This document shows, in pieces, positions 34,818-46,509 of a DNA stretch of 64,000 bases (position 1 is the stretch's first letter; each line of letters starts with the position of its first letter). The notes under the pieces are model-generated. The model was not told the DNA's origin, made no database searches, and saw only the letters and a list, made by a program, of their open reading frames with translations. Source of the stretch: Erinaceus europaeus (Eukaryota > Chordata > Mammalia > Eulipotyphla > Erinaceidae); the NCBI RefSeq assembly GCF_950295315.1, contig NW_026647264.1, positions 140,134-204,133 of the forward strand, written 5' to 3'. The position numbers were made by a program, and so were the translations under genes.

Positions 34818-36294
34818 AGGTTCCACATTCTTATGGCTAAGTGTTTTTAGCCTTAGGCGCCTTCAATGGTCAAGCCCTCCCAGACCTATGAGATCCTTCC
34901 TGTACTGGTGTTCATGTGGTCTTTCTGCACGTGTTTCTGTGGGTGTGTTGGTGTGTGAGGTTGTGGGCCCAGAGGTAGGGGCTGGTGCACCAGGGACTTC
35001 ACAAGCTGGAAATCTGTTGCGTTTGTCTAGCCTTTCATTTAAAGTTCATTGTTTTAAAAAGGAAGTGACTCAGTCAGAGTTGTACTGTAATAAGCGGAAA
35101 AGTTCATTGGAATCCAGATTCCCAAGGATTCTAGAAACCATTCCTCCAGCTTCTGAGAAGACAGCTTCCAGAAAGGCAGGTACTATCTGAGGGGAATCAG
35201 CTAGAATGGAATGAAGACCAATTTGTAAGTAATTGAAAGCTGATTAATACAATTAGAGCGTGCATCCCTGTTCAGTATTGGCCTTGCAGTCCCAATTCCA
35301 CAAGCAGCCTGATTATAACTCAAGGGAGGCAACTCTTACTGGTGGCTCCCGCAGTGTTTTGCATACAAAAGGTGCTCAGGAAATGTTTGTTGATTGAAAG
35401 AGACATTTGCCAAGATGAGGAAAGCTGGCTCCTGGTTCTGATCACTTTAGGACCTTCTCCCAGCAGGGTGCTTTTGATTTCCCTGCAGTTTCATGCCACC
35501 AACTGGAGTCTTACTGTGCCTGCTGATACCCCACCCCACCCCCTCTACCTCCTGGCCCCCCTCTCCTGCTTGTTGGTTGAATAATAGAAGAATGTGTGGG
35601 ATAGGAAAGTGACTGATCTTTAAATCTCATCTGACACACCCAGCCTGGGGTGGTGACCAGCAGGGGCCCCTGGAATGGGGGTGGGGGGCAGCCCACCTTG
35701 GCCCAGGCCTGCCCAGAGTTGGGACAGCCAGCTCCACCCCCCCCCCCAGCAGCAGTGGGAAACCGCTTGCCAGCCACGCTCTCAGCAAGCGTCCCAGGTG
35801 GGCAGCCTGTGCTCACTGCAGGCTGCCATCTGCTCCCCCACTCTGGCTCGCTCCTGTTCCTGCTGTTACTTGCAGTTTGGATTTTTGCTGCAAACAGCTT
35901 TGCTTGGGGAGTGGGGTTGGCGGAGGCCTGTGAGTATGCTCAGGAGTGGGTGGCTGGTGCCCGGGTGGGCGGACGACTGCCTGAGTACCCCACCATCTGT
36001 GCCTGGCTGTCACGGCGTCCCCAAGGGACCTGGGTGGTCACACTTTCTCAGTGTGTCGGTCACCTCCCACAAGCGGCAGCTCTGCCAAGCAGGCCCGCTA
36101 TCAGTCCAAGTTCCTGGCCACCCACATTTGGGGAAGCAGCAGGAGGAGAAAGAAGCTCCTGGGCCCTCCATCCCACCCACACCCCCTTCCCCTGGGAAGA
36201 CAGAGTGGTCTCCCACCCACTTCCTGCCCCTGGAGCCTGTGTCTGCAGTGGACAGTATTCCCAGGGAGGCTGGCCTTTCTCACCTGAGCCATTG

Positions 36295-36425
36295 CCCTAC
36301 CTGTCATTCACTGGGCACTTGCTAAGACCAGGCAACACATATCTGGCTTCATCCTTCTAGAAGCCCAGAGAGGGGTTCATTGTTGTCTTTATGTCACAGA
36401 TGAAGAAACTGAGGCTGAGAAGGGA
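36295..36425 (-). repeat. MIR remnant
   Basis: cactgggcacttgctaagaccaggcaac, tcacagatgaagaaactgaggctgagaag: MIR complement, cut on the right by the composite L1 insertion. Confidence 0.75.
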
Positions 36426-36435
36426 GATCACTTAT

Positions 36436-37217
36436 TTTTTTTCTTTTTTTTTTTTTTTTTATTTAAGAAAGGATTAATTAACAAAACCATAGGGTAGGAG
36501 GGGTACAACTCCACACAATTCCCACTGCCCAATCTCCATATCCCACCCCCTCCCCCGATAGCTTTCCCATTCTCTAGCCCTCTGGGAGCATGGACCCAGG
36601 GTCATTGTGGGTTGCAGAAGGTAGAAGGTCTGGCTTCTGTAATTGCTTCCCCGCTGAACATGGGCGTTGACTGGTCGGTCCATACTCCCAGTCTGCCTCT
36701 CTCTTTCCCTAGTAGGGTGGGTCTCTGGGGAAGCTGAGCTCCAGGACATATTGGTGGGGTCTTCAATCCAGGGAAATCTGGCCGGCATCCTGATGACACC
36801 TGGAACCTGGTGACTGAAAAGAGAATTAACATACAAAGCCAAACAAATTGTTGAGCAATCATGGACCCAAAGCTTGGAAAAGTGGAGAGGAAGTATTAGG
36901 GAGGTACTCACTGCAAACTCTAGTGTACTTCTGCTTTCTTACTTTGGTGCCATACTCCAAACTCAGTCAATTTCTGCTTTGCGTTTCTACTTCTTTTTTT
37001 TTTTTACATGCATAACATTCCCCAGATTCCCATTTAACAATACAACCCCCACTATTTCATTCATCATTTTTCATGGACCTGTATTCTCCCCACACACCCA
37101 CCCACCCCAGAGTCTTTTACTTTGGTGTAATACTCCAATTCCATTTCAGGTTCGACTTGTGTTTTCTTTTCTAATCTTGTTTTTCAACTTCGGCCTGAGA
37201 GTGAGATCATCCCGTAT
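36436..37217 (-). mobile_element. Composite L1 3' end: short-form UTR plus L module
   Basis: One insertion flanked by gggagatcacttat at 36422-36435 and 37218-37231. In the element's own direction it begins with the short-form L1 3' UTR (37010-37217), then a run of 11 A, then a second UTR-like start and the L module, ending in the A tract at 36436-36455. Because both parts lie between one pair of duplications, they moved together. It landed inside a - strand MIR (36295-36425). Confidence 0.85.
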
Positions 37218-37339
37218 GGGAGATCACTTATGCAAAGGCATTCTGTAGTATTGATGCAGCCAGGGATAAAACCAATAACTACATCCAAAACTGCATCTAA
37301 CAATCCTACTTTCTATTTATTCACCTATTCATTCATTCA

Positions 37340-37845
37340 AATATAACACTTTGCCATGTACATTTGCCCTGGTTCCAGCCCCCAGACTACCACATGGGAG
37401 CACTGTGCACAGATGAAAGCTTCACAAACAGTAGGGATACTGTGGTGTCTCTCCTCTCTCTCCTTCTCTTACTGCTTTCTCTTCTTCCTCCTTGTCTTCC
37501 ACTTCTCCCCCCCTCCCTTCTTCACTCCCTCCCTCCCTCTACCAGGAAGAAAAGAAAAAATAAGGGGGGCAGGTGGTGATGCACACATTACAACGCACAA
37601 GGACCCAGGTTCAAGCCCCTGGTCCCCACCTGCAGAGAGGAAGCTTCACAAGTGGCGAAGCAGGGCTGCAGGTGTCTCTCTGTCTCTCCCTACCTCTCTA
37701 TCTCCTGTTCCCCTCTCAGTTTCTCTCTGTCTCTATTTAAATATATAAAAACATTTTTAAAAAGATATTATAAAAGAAAAAAGAAGTGGAGTCTATCAAG
37801 AGCAGTGAAGTCATACAGGTGTGAAACCCTGGAAGCAAAAATCTC
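37340..37845 (+). repeat. Old SINE split by SINE-A
   Basis: Head tttgccatgtacatttgccctggttccagcccccag with CT tract to about 37562; tail 'agaagtggagtctatcaagagcagtgaagtc' from about 37780, with the + strand SINE-A at 37563-37770 between. Confidence 0.72.
37563..37770 (+). repeat. SINE-A nested
   Basis: aaggggggcaggtggtgatgcacac ... ggttcaagcccctggtccccacctgcagagag ... tctctatttaaatatataaaaac. Confidence 0.88.
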
Positions 37846-38059
37846 AGCCATGGGTTTCTCCCTTGAGTTGACTTTCTAGCAGGGGCTTAGAGAGGAGGAG
37901 GGAGTGGACAGTGAGCATAACTACTAGACAGGAGACTCCACAGTATGTTGGATGCTGTGCAAGGGAAGGAGAAAGGACAGAGCAAGGCAGAGGTCAGGAG
38001 TGTGTGTGGGCTGCAGGGTGGGGAAGGAGTCTGCAGCATGGAATGTGGGCCAGTCACCA

Positions 38060-38500
38060 CGTCCCATTCTCTACGATGACTGTTACTCACACAACAGAAA
38101 ATAGCCAATGTTGAGGATGTGGAGAGATTGGAATCTGAGTATGAGGGGTGGGAATGGGCAGGCAGAAACCACAAGCACTGTGGTACATTCATGCCGGCAG
38201 TGCCTCAGAAATGAACGAATGAATGATGATCTAGAAATTCTACTCCTAGACATATATCCTAAACAATTGAGATTAGGAACTCAGAAAGATACTGTATGTA
38301 GTTCAGTCTTTACTGCAGCATTATTCACAATTCCCTAAAAGTGAAGATAGCCAAGTATGGACCATTGCATTTTTTTGTAATAAAAAGAAGAAAAAAAAAA
38401 AACTGGGAACAACAAAAATGTCCTTATAATGATAGATTATTTCCTGGTGACAGTGAAATAACATGCAGTAATGTGTGAGCGGGAAGCTACAACTAAGGGT
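38060..38500 (+). repeat. Ancient L1 (L1M-type) ORF2 3' end
   Basis: Diverged L1 end pattern: ttggtgaggatgtggag-like start, tggaatctgagtatg, ttctactcctagacatatatcctaaa, tactgcagcattattcacaattccc. Pre-dates the hedgehog-specific repeats. Confidence 0.7.
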
Positions 38501-38654
38501 GAATTAAAATCACACTGAGAAAAGAACAAAAGCCTTTACAGAGAACACACAGCTACTCAAAAACATATGCTCACATGCAGGTCATAGTCAATCGTTATTT
38601 TATTTAGAAATGCTGCTTACATGTGTTGTTTTACACAGGAGGAAACTGGGCCAG

Positions 38655-38765
38655 GGAGGCAAAACAGTAGTTATGGCACAGACGTGGATGCTTGAGACTC
38701 ATGGGCATCGAAGGTTTTAATCCCTGGCAGCATCATAAACCAGAGCTCTGGCAGGAAGGAAGATG
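38655..38765 (+). repeat. SINE-C, diverged
   Basis: gggaggcaaaacagtagttatggcac ... ttttaatccctggcagcatcataaaccagagctc. Confidence 0.6.
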
Positions 38766-38861
38766 GAAGAAAGGAAGGAAGAAAAAGAAAGAAAAGAAAA
38801 ACCAAAGAATTGTTTTGGAGGAAGAGCTTTCAGTGACTTCTGATATCTGTAACATTAAATT

Positions 38862-39066
38862 TCTTTTTTGATTATTATCTTTGCTTAATTATTAGAGACA
38901 GTCAGAAATCAAGAGGGAAGGGAGAGGAAGAGAGACAGAGACACCTGCAGCCCTGCTTCACCACTTGTGAAGCGCCCCCGCTACAGGTGGGGACCGAGGG
39001 CTCCAACCTGGGTCCTTGTATTATTGTAACATGTGCACTTAACCAGGTGTGTTATCACCCACCCCT
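38862..39066 (-). repeat. SINE-A
   Basis: gacacctgcagccctgcttcaccacttgtgaagcg ... cttaaccaggtgtgttatcacccaccc. Confidence 0.85.
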
Positions 39067-39139
39067 GTGTAATGTTAAATTTCTTGATGAGTTAACAGGT
39101 ATTTACTTAGTTCTTTGAAATGTACTATAGTGTTTTTTT

Positions 39140-39262
39140 GTTTGTTTGTTTGTTTGTTTACCAGACCACTGCTCAACTCTGTCTAATGGTGGTGCAAGGA
39201 ATTGAACCTGAGACCTCGGAGCCTCAGAGTCCATTTGCATAACCATTATGCTATCGCCCCCT
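39140..39262 (-). repeat. SINE-C
   Basis: TTTG repeat, then accagaccactgctcaactctgtctaatggtggtgcaagg ... gacctcggagcctcagagtcc ... cataaccattatgctatcgcccc. Confidence 0.85.
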
Positions 39263-40819
39263 AGTACACACCCAAAAGATAACAAATAATCACTAAAATC
39301 AGACAAAAATACATATATATATATACCATGCTTAGAATTAATTATTATGGAATTAAAATCTTCTAGAGTGTGGGAGAGAACTAAAAATTGGTAAGACAGT
39401 AATGAATCTGGAAGACATAGAAGGCAGTGGGACCTCAGAATGATAGGTTTTCACCAAGAAGAAACAAGACAAGTGGAAATGAAGCAATCATCAAATCCGT
39501 AACAGAGGAAGTCAGCCCAGCAGGAGACCAGGCAGCACTCCTTGTGAGCCCCGTGGATTAGGGGTCAGCCCAGTAATGGCTTTGCATTGGCTTTGGAATA
39601 TGTTTCTGAGCCTGTGTTTAAACATAGGCATGTTTGTTGTTCTGGGAACAGTATCAAAAATCACGAAGCTCCTCTGAAAAGACCTGGCCTGTTCAGTCTT
39701 CTGCCTCCACCCCTATTCATTGCCGTGAACCGCCCACTCCATCTGGGAAGAGCCCAGCTCTGCAGCCAGACACCACTGTGGGCTGCCTGCCCCCTCTCCA
39801 GCCTGTGTGGGAACAGGGAAGATGGTTCCATGCTTGGGATTCAAAGGGATTCCATGCAGTATGCAGATGAAGAGCAAGAGGAGACATATGCCTGATGTTG
39901 ACAAAACTGGTGATCAAGAACTGTGTGTGGCTCTGTTGACTTTTCAAGACCATGCTGGACTCAAGAAGGAATGGCCATTTGGGGAAGGAAGCCATGTGAG
40001 ACCAGAAAAGGAAGAAAAGGAAGCTGGGGTGGGGGGGTGCCCATTCCAAGTGGCTCGGTGGGACCTTCCCCTGGAATGTGGGAGGTGTAAGGACTGACCC
40101 AGAGGGCACAGGAAGGAATGGGCTGCCCAGGGGCTCTTCATGATCCCATCGGGCTGCACAGCTCTGCACCCCCTGAGCGCAATCCTTGGTCGTCAGCTCC
40201 CTCCAAAGCTGGCAGACACTTCTCACCAGTAATTGTGTGGAGGCCTCATAGGAGTAAGTCCCCCACTAGGGGTTAATGGAAGCCAAAGCATTTCCTCTGC
40301 TTCAGAAATAATCGAGCCCAGGTGTTTAAATCATCTGTCAAGAAAACAGATAGCACCCTCGGAGTATTTTGTTCTTGCTGCAGTTTTTCCCCTTTTCCAC
40401 TATTGCTGGCAGCTGCCTCCCTCCCAGGCTGACCTGGTTGCTCAAAAACCCACTTGAGATGAAAAGGAAATTCTCTTCTCCCCTGGCCAGGGCTCATGCT
40501 CTCAGGCTGAACCAGGGACTGCCCTGTAGGGGGTGGGGAGTGTTGGGGGGTGGCAGGAATGGTTGTATCTTTGCTGGAGATGGAGAATGGAAGGGCGGGG
40601 TGTGAGAGTGTCTCCAGGAGACTGGAGACTTCAAACCATAGGAGCCTGCACTCCACCTGGGGTCCAGACTGGGCAGGGGGTGGTAGGGTTCTCCCCCACT
40701 CACCAACACAAGCATTCAAGTTTTAAAGTCGTATCCTTTAAAATGCAAACAGTCCTGGGAAAGGTCTCCTTTATCTCTGGGGTAGCAGATTGTTACAGTG
40801 AAAGAACTGCTTCATATTT

Positions 40820-41108
40820 ATTTATTTTGTTATTGCCACCATGGTTATTACTGGTGTTTGGTGACTGCAGATTGAATTCACCACTCCCAGTGGCCATTTT
40901 TTTTCCTTTTCTTGATTTTGTTTGTTCTGTTTCTCTTTTGTTTGCTAGGCCAGAGAGGATTTGAGAGGAGTGGAAGACAGAGGGAAAGAAGGAAAAAAAA
41001 AAAAGCCACTTGCAGACTGGTTCACCACTGGTGAAGCTATACCCCCCTGCAGGGGGGGACTGGGGACTTGAACGTGTGTGTTCAACCTGGTGTGCTACCA
41101 CCCAGCCC
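40820..41108 (-). repeat. SINE-A, diverged
   Basis: attgccaccatggttattactggtgtttggtg ... gcagactggttcaccactggtgaagc ... caacctggtgtgctaccacccagcc. Confidence 0.85.
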
Positions 41109-42464
41109 TCATACTTGCTTTTAAAGCATCATTTCTTTTACATTCTTAATAGTATTTTGATAGTCTTACTTACATTTGCAGTTACATTTATACTGAATAG
41201 TATTTTCATGTTCATTGATCAGTGAATTTTCAGGGGCCATACGTCCCCTGCTCTAGAGCTGTTTATCTGTATTCATCTGGATTATACTTTTGAGCAGTTG
41301 TCAGGAAGTTGGATGTGTCTGTTTCCTGTTTCTGCTGATAAGATCCCTGGTGCCATTTTTCAGATTAGAGGCAATTGCAAGCACCTTCAGTATTGGGGGG
41401 GCCAGTATGTGGATCTCTCCTGGGATGCCCCTCGTGGTCACTAAGGTCTTGTCTACTTCCCCTCCTAGCTCTCCACCTCAAGCTGAACAGATGTACACAG
41501 CCAAATCCACTCAGCAGCTGCTTCTCTGCTCACCTGAGCCCATGGAGGGCCAGAGGTCATCCCAAGGTTAGCCAGGACCCTAGGGCAGGGTGGCCTCAAT
41601 CTGGTTGGGGCAACAGATAGCATTTATGTCACAGAATGATACTGAAAACAATTCTATGTTCCATGCGTACTTGTCATGTCAGTCTGTCTTGCTCAATAAC
41701 AGCCTGCCATGTTGGGCTATAGTCATAGCTTTTCCTACACAGGTTGTTGCTACAAAAACTTGGTTAGATAGAAGCAAGGAAGATCATGGGGCCACAGCCT
41801 GTACTAAGGTTTCTTTGGGGAAGGCAGGGCAGGGCAGCTAAGGTAAAAATCTTATGATTGGCTAGTTAGAATAATTCCAGCAGGCACAGGTCCCCAAGGA
41901 CTCTCCCTAGTTGTCTAGTACCTGGCCTTGGATGGATGCAGGCCAGGGGAAGTATTGGCTTGACACATGAGAATTTGATGAAGAGGTGGTAGAGGGCATG
42001 GACTGAGTGCTGATCGGAGGGTTTGTAACTTGTCATTGAATGCCCACAAGAGCAGCACTACAAAGGAGGGATGTACAGCTTGGTTAGTTTGTCGTTTGTT
42101 AGTCTCATCCTATGATTAATGAATATCAGACAAATGCATAATCTAAGAAAACATGATGCTTCTCCTCTAGGTTGTTTCAAAAAGTTGAAAGTCAGTCAAG
42201 AGCATGTAATGTGGCAAATATATGATTTCATATAAAGGTTCAAAAGGACAGCTTCTGGATTCAGACTACATGGGTTGAAATTTGACATTTTTATCTCTTA
42301 TCATTTCATCCACATTTTTCCTTTTATGCTCTGTTTCAACTCCTCATTTTAGTTAGTCCACTTTGTCCACATATCCATGTGGACACGGAGTGAAAATCAC
42401 TGTCATGGGACACTCAATCTGCTGCAGGAAACAGACATGGAAATGGAAATGGGCGACTGTGTGC

Positions 42465-42530
42465 GCGCGCGTGTGCGTGTGAGTGTGTGTGTGCGCGCGT
42501 GTGAGTGTGCATGTGAGTGTGCGCACACAT
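42465..42530. repeat. GT/GC-rich alternating purine-pyrimidine tract
   Basis: Interrupted (GT)n with CGCGCG islands; an alternating tract that could adopt Z-DNA. Confidence 0.88.
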
Positions 42531-42598
42531 ATTTTCAAAATGGGGAGGGGTCTACTGCCTGCAAGAATGAGCTAACCCTTTAAAACACCCTCCCTGGG

Positions 42599-42895
42599 GA
42601 CCAGGCGGTAGTGTAGCGGGTCAAGTGCACATGGTGGGAAGCGCAAAGACTGGCATAAGAATCAGCGTAGGGATCCCGGTTCGAGTCCCCAGCTCCCCAC
42701 CTGCAGTGAAGCAAGTCTGTAGGTGTCTTTCTCTCCCCCTCACTGTCTTCCCCTCCTCTCTAGATTTCTCTCTGTCCTATCCAAAAACAACAAGGGCAAT
42801 AAAAGGGGAAAAATGGCCTCCAGGAGCAGTGGATTTATCAGAGTAAAAGCACTGAGCTCCAGCAATAACCCTGGAGGCAAAAAACAAACAAACAA
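42599..42895 (+). repeat. SINE-A
   Basis: ggaccaggcggtagtgtagcgggtcaagtgcac ... ggttcgagtccccagctccccacctgcag ... gctccagcaataaccctggaggc, CAAA tail. Confidence 0.93.
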
Positions 42896-42924
42896 ACAAA
42901 CAAAAAACCTCCCTTTTAAAATTT

Positions 42925-43150
42925 TTATTTATTCATTTATTTTTTTGGTACCAAGACTTCACACCTGTGAAATTCCATACTCCTGGTGGACTTTTTTTTT
43001 TTTTTTTTTAGATAAAGACAGTGAGCAGAGGTAGAGTGAGAAAGACCACAGCATCAAAGTTTTTCCTTCAATGCAGTGGGGGGCTGGGTCAAACCTGGGT
43101 CAAGCACATGTAAAGCCGCACACTACCCAAGTGAGCTATTTCGCCAGCCT
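42925..43150 (-). repeat. Old SINE
   Basis: ttggtaccaagacttcacacctgtg ... agataaagacagtgagcagag ... gtcaaacctgggtcaagc ... gagctatttcgccagcc. Confidence 0.65.
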
Positions 43151-43769
43151 GAGACCCAATTCTAAATGATCAAAGTCATTTGATTCCTTTAATCAAAGTG
43201 GTCAGAGGACTAAGACCTCTTTATATAGGCCGTTTTCTGTGACCTCTTAAAATTGAGGGCAGCTGGAGCTAGTTGGGCACAACATGGGTGATGTTCTGTC
43301 CTCCAAAGATGATGCCTTTCCTTTCCTTTCTCTTTTGTTCATTCATTCATTCAGCAACTTCACTCCCACCTGCAGGCTCCGCACGAGGTCCTTGGAACAC
43401 AGTAGGGGCGCAGGCCCAGCTCTACCACTGAAGAACTCAATTTTCCACCCGGATGGGGTGCTGTGGGGAGTAGCGTGGGGCTCCCAGGAACATGGCTGAG
43501 GTATCCTGACAGTGCACCAGGTGGCACAGAGGCTTCCTGAGGGAGAGGCTTGGCTGAAGGGCAGGAATAGCAGGTGCAAAGGCCCAGCCCGCATCCCGGC
43601 TTTCAGACCCACAGGGCGCAAGCGAGAGAACACCAAGAAGTAACCCCAGGAGGGAGGGGCACAAAACACAGAGCCAGAGGTCTTGGGCAGCCTCTGCCCC
43701 CTTCCACTAGGCCTCCCCTCCTTTCCAAGGGGAACCTGGCAATGACCACCACCACCACCTCCAGCTTTG

Positions 43770-44060
43770 GCCGGTTAGGAATTGCCGATGATTAGCAATT
43801 GTTATCATGGTAATTAAAATTCTCTGGGAGCAGCTTGGCTAATATCCATCAGTATCTTGCAGTCAGGTTGGCCGTGAGCTGGAATCCTAATGAAAACCTC
43901 GAAGCAAAGCACAAGATGCGCCTCCACCGCGGGAAGAATTTACTGCTGCCTTCAGCCGCCCCCCTGCCAGTGCCATGGCGGCAGTAATGCGGGGCTCTTC
44001 TCATTAAATGGCATTTTCAAGGCTGGCTGCTCTGTGGGTCTTATCGTAACAAGCCACACT
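43770..44060. promoter_or_regulatory. Candidate conserved non-coding block
   Basis: Repeat-free stretch with homeodomain-like AT motifs (gattagcaattg, ggtaattaaaat) followed by unusually CpG-containing sequence (caccgcggg, atggcggcagtaatgcgggg). It has no open frame of note. The composition resembles a developmental enhancer, but conservation cannot be judged from one sequence. Confidence 0.3.
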
Positions 44061-44164
44061 GTGGGGGAGGGGGAGCAGAACAGGCCTCAGCAGCACCAAA
44101 CGGCTTCTCTAGAAAGCAGACACTGTTCGACCCAAGCCTCCCGCCCGCTGTGGGGTGGGGGTTC

Positions 44165-44290
44165 ATACCTGCTGGGGGAATGAGAGGGGAGGGGAAAACA
44201 GAAGGGGAGAGAAAGATAGACACCTGCAGACCTGCTTCACCGCCTGTGAAGCAACTTCCTTGCAGGTGGGGAGCCGGGATCTCGAACCTT
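44165..44290 (-). repeat. SINE-A fragment
   Basis: agaaagatagacacctgcagacctgcttcaccgcctgtgaagc ... gcaggtggggagccgggatctcgaacc; both ends missing. Confidence 0.88.
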
Positions 44291-44539
44291 TTCCTGCCAC
44301 CATCCCTGGAGAGGAAGCGGTGTGGATGGCAGGTCCCGAGGATGGAGGATGGGCCCGGATGCTTTTAGTCAGAAGCTGCTGTCCTGTGTTTTTGGGGTGT
44401 GGGGGTAGGTAGACTAGACAAAGGCCCAGGATGTGGCTGACTTGACACAGGGAGAGCCGGAGGGCAGCTGGAGCTCAGCCCAGCTGGCCTCCTTCATGCC
44501 TCATCTCAGCAGACCTGCACTCCTACATAAAAGGTATTT

Positions 44540-44777
44540 TTCCCCGGGCAGTAGCACAGCGGGTTAAGTGCACATGGTGCAAAGTGCAAGGACCCGCATA
44601 AGGATGCCAGTTTGAACCCCCGGCTCCCACCTGCAGGGGGAGTCACTTCACAGGCAGTGAAGCAGGTCTGCAGGTGTCTATCTTTCCCCCTCTCTGTCTT
44701 CCCCTCCTCTCTCTATTTCTCCCTGTCCTATCCAACAACATTGACAGCAATAACAACAATTATAATAATAACGATAG
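44540..44777 (+). repeat. SINE-A
   Basis: cccgggcagtagcacagcgggttaagtgcacatgg ... ccggctcccacctgcagggggagtcacttcacaggcagtg ... tatccaacaac, AAT-rich tail. Confidence 0.92.
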
Positions 44778-44997
44778 GGGGCTGGGCGGTAGCGCAGCGG
44801 GTTTCTTCTTCTAGCTTTTGCCCAAGCGCAGCGGGTTAAGCGCACATGGCACAAAGCACAAGGACTGGGGTAAAGATCCTGGTTTGAGATCCCGGCTCCC
44901 CACCTGCAAGGAAGTCGCTTCACAGGCGATGAAGCAGGTCTGCAGGTGTCTATCTTTCTCTCCTCCTCTCTGTCTTCCCCTCCTCTCTCATTCCCCC
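44778..44997 (+). repeat. SINE-A carrying the Vingi micro-insertion
   Basis: ggggctgggcggtagcgcagcgggtt, then the 21-bp insertion (44804-44824) and repeated agcgcagcgggtt, then aagcgcacatggcacaaagc to ctcctctctcattccccc. The A-box region is disrupted, so it should not be transcribed by Pol III from its own promoter. Confidence 0.93.
44804..44824 (-). mobile_element. 21-bp Vingi 3'-end insertion inside a SINE
   Basis: Within a SINE-A copy the A-box region is duplicated: AGCGCAGCGGGTT occurs at 44791-44803 and again at 44825-44837. The 21 bp between them match the last bases of the 54383-55869 element (19 of 20 aligned positions: the GGGCAAA..GCTAG stop region plus the GAA tail). This is an extremely 5'-truncated, target-primed insertion with a 13-bp duplication, in the - orientation. 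It is short, but the match includes the family-specific stop context and sits exactly between the repeats, so chance is unlikely. Confidence 0.82.
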
Positions 44998-45264
44998 AGC
45001 CACTGTACCACCTCCCAGACCACACACAACTTTAAATATCCCCAGAACAGTAAGTAAGCTATGGCATGCTATTCAACCTAAAACTCTAGATCCTTTGTTT
45101 TTTCTGTTTCCCAAAAGTGGACCAGGCAGCCAGGGCTGCAGAGCTCACTCATGGGTGCTCTCTGAGGGGCTGGGGGCTGGCTGCTGCCCTGTACTCTAGA
45201 GCACAGTCACTGTAGGTTCCTGGAACTTGCTCTCCCCTCCAGCCCTGTAGGAAGCTACTTCCTT

Positions 45265-45785
45265 CCTCCTTACTCCTCTTTTTGTATTTATGTTTATGTG
45301 TTTGTTTGTTTTGCCACCAGGGTTATCACTGGGACTCCCTGATAACACAACAAACTCACCATTCCTGGTGGCCATTCCCCCCACCCCACTTTTTTTTTAA
45401 TAGGACTAAGAAAATTTTAAAGACAAGTGGAGACAGAGAGTGAGAGGGGGGTCAGGTGGTGGCACACCTGGTTGAGTGCGCATGTCAGAATGCACAAGGA
45501 CCCAGGTTTGAGCCCCTGGTCCCCATCTGCAAGGAGAAAGCTTTGCGAGTGGTGAAGCAGTGTTACAGGTGATTCTCTCTCTCTCTCTCTCCCTCTCTAT
45601 CTCCCCCTCCTTTGGATTTCTGGCTGTCTCTATCCAACAAGTAGAGATTATTAAAGAGAGAGTGACAGCTGTTGACCTGCTTTACCACTCATGAAGCTTA
45701 CCCCTGCAGATGGAAAGTGGGAGCTTGATCCTGGGTCCTTGCACATGGTAACATATACACTCACCCAGTGCCACTGCCAGGCCCC
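45265..45785 (-). repeat. SINE-A split by a + strand SINE-A
   Basis: tgccaccagggttatcactgggactcc ... to about 45445; resumes agagagtgacagctgttgacctgctttaccactcatgaagc ... ccactgccaggcccc at about 45655-45785. Confidence 0.85.
45447..45655 (+). repeat. SINE-A nested
   Basis: ggggggtcaggtggtggcacacctggttgagtgcgc ... ccaggtttgagcccctggtccccatctgc ... ctatccaacaagtagagatta. Confidence 0.88.
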
Positions 45786-45801
45786 TTCTTCCCATCTTTT
45801 A

Positions 45802-45913
45802 TTTATTTGTTTTTTTAATTTCTTTATTGGGGAATTAATGTTTTACATTCGACAGTAAATACAATAGTTTGTACATGCATAACACTTCCCAGTTTTCCAT
45901 GTAATAATACAAC
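45802..45913 (-). mobile_element. L1 3' UTR fragment, 112 bp
   Basis: Complement of the last part of the short-form L1 3' UTR (tttattggggaattaatg, tttgtacatgcataac), flanked by a perfect 20-bp repeat ccccttcttcccatctttta at 45782-45801 and 45914-45933. A very short target-primed insertion. Confidence 0.9.
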
Positions 45914-46195
45914 CCCCTTCTTCCCATCTTTTAAACAGGAAGTACATTTGATTAACTACAGGAAATTGAGTGAAGTCTCCAGGTCACATGCCCAAGAAAG
46001 TCATGGACTTTATGGGTTGAGGCAGTTCCAGCAAATAACACAGGACAGCCAATTCAACCATTCAGCCCAGTGTCTGGGGGGGGGGGGGACCTACTATGTG
46101 TCAGGCTTGTGCTAGGAACTTAAAGCCACAGTGATGAGCAGAAGTGCCCTGGTTCATGGGGCCTGTGGGAGGCAGATGGAAATGACAGCACCAGA

Positions 46196-46370
46196 CAAAA
46201 GATAGGCACAACCCAAGTGTCCAGCAGATGGATGAGTGAATAGACAGGATGCGGTAGGAAGACAATTGAACAGTATTCAGTCTCAGAAAGGAAGAACATT
46301 CTGACTTGTTGCGACACAGATGAACCTTGAGAACATCGTTCTAAGTCAAATGAGCTGAATGTATGCTAAG
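46196..46370 (+). repeat. Ancient L1 (L1M-type) fragment
   Basis: cacaacccaagtgtccagcagatggatgagtgaat ... cagatgaaccttgagaacatcgttctaagtcaaatga matches the ORF2 end of old mammalian L1s. Confidence 0.7.
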
Positions 46371-46509
46371 TCAAATGCTGGATGTACGCTATGTCTTCAT
46401 TTAACACCATCAGTAGGTAATTAGAAGCTGTAATTTTAAGCAAACCAACGTATAACACAAGCAGGTCCTTAAATAATTGTAAATGTCTGCTGGGATTGAT
46501 TTTTAAAAA

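Noticed and set aside
35650..36360. 236-codon open frame on the + strand, with another long frame overlapping it
   Set aside because: GC-rich sequence open by chance in several frames; no family similarity, no splice or start context, and its end runs into a MIR element.
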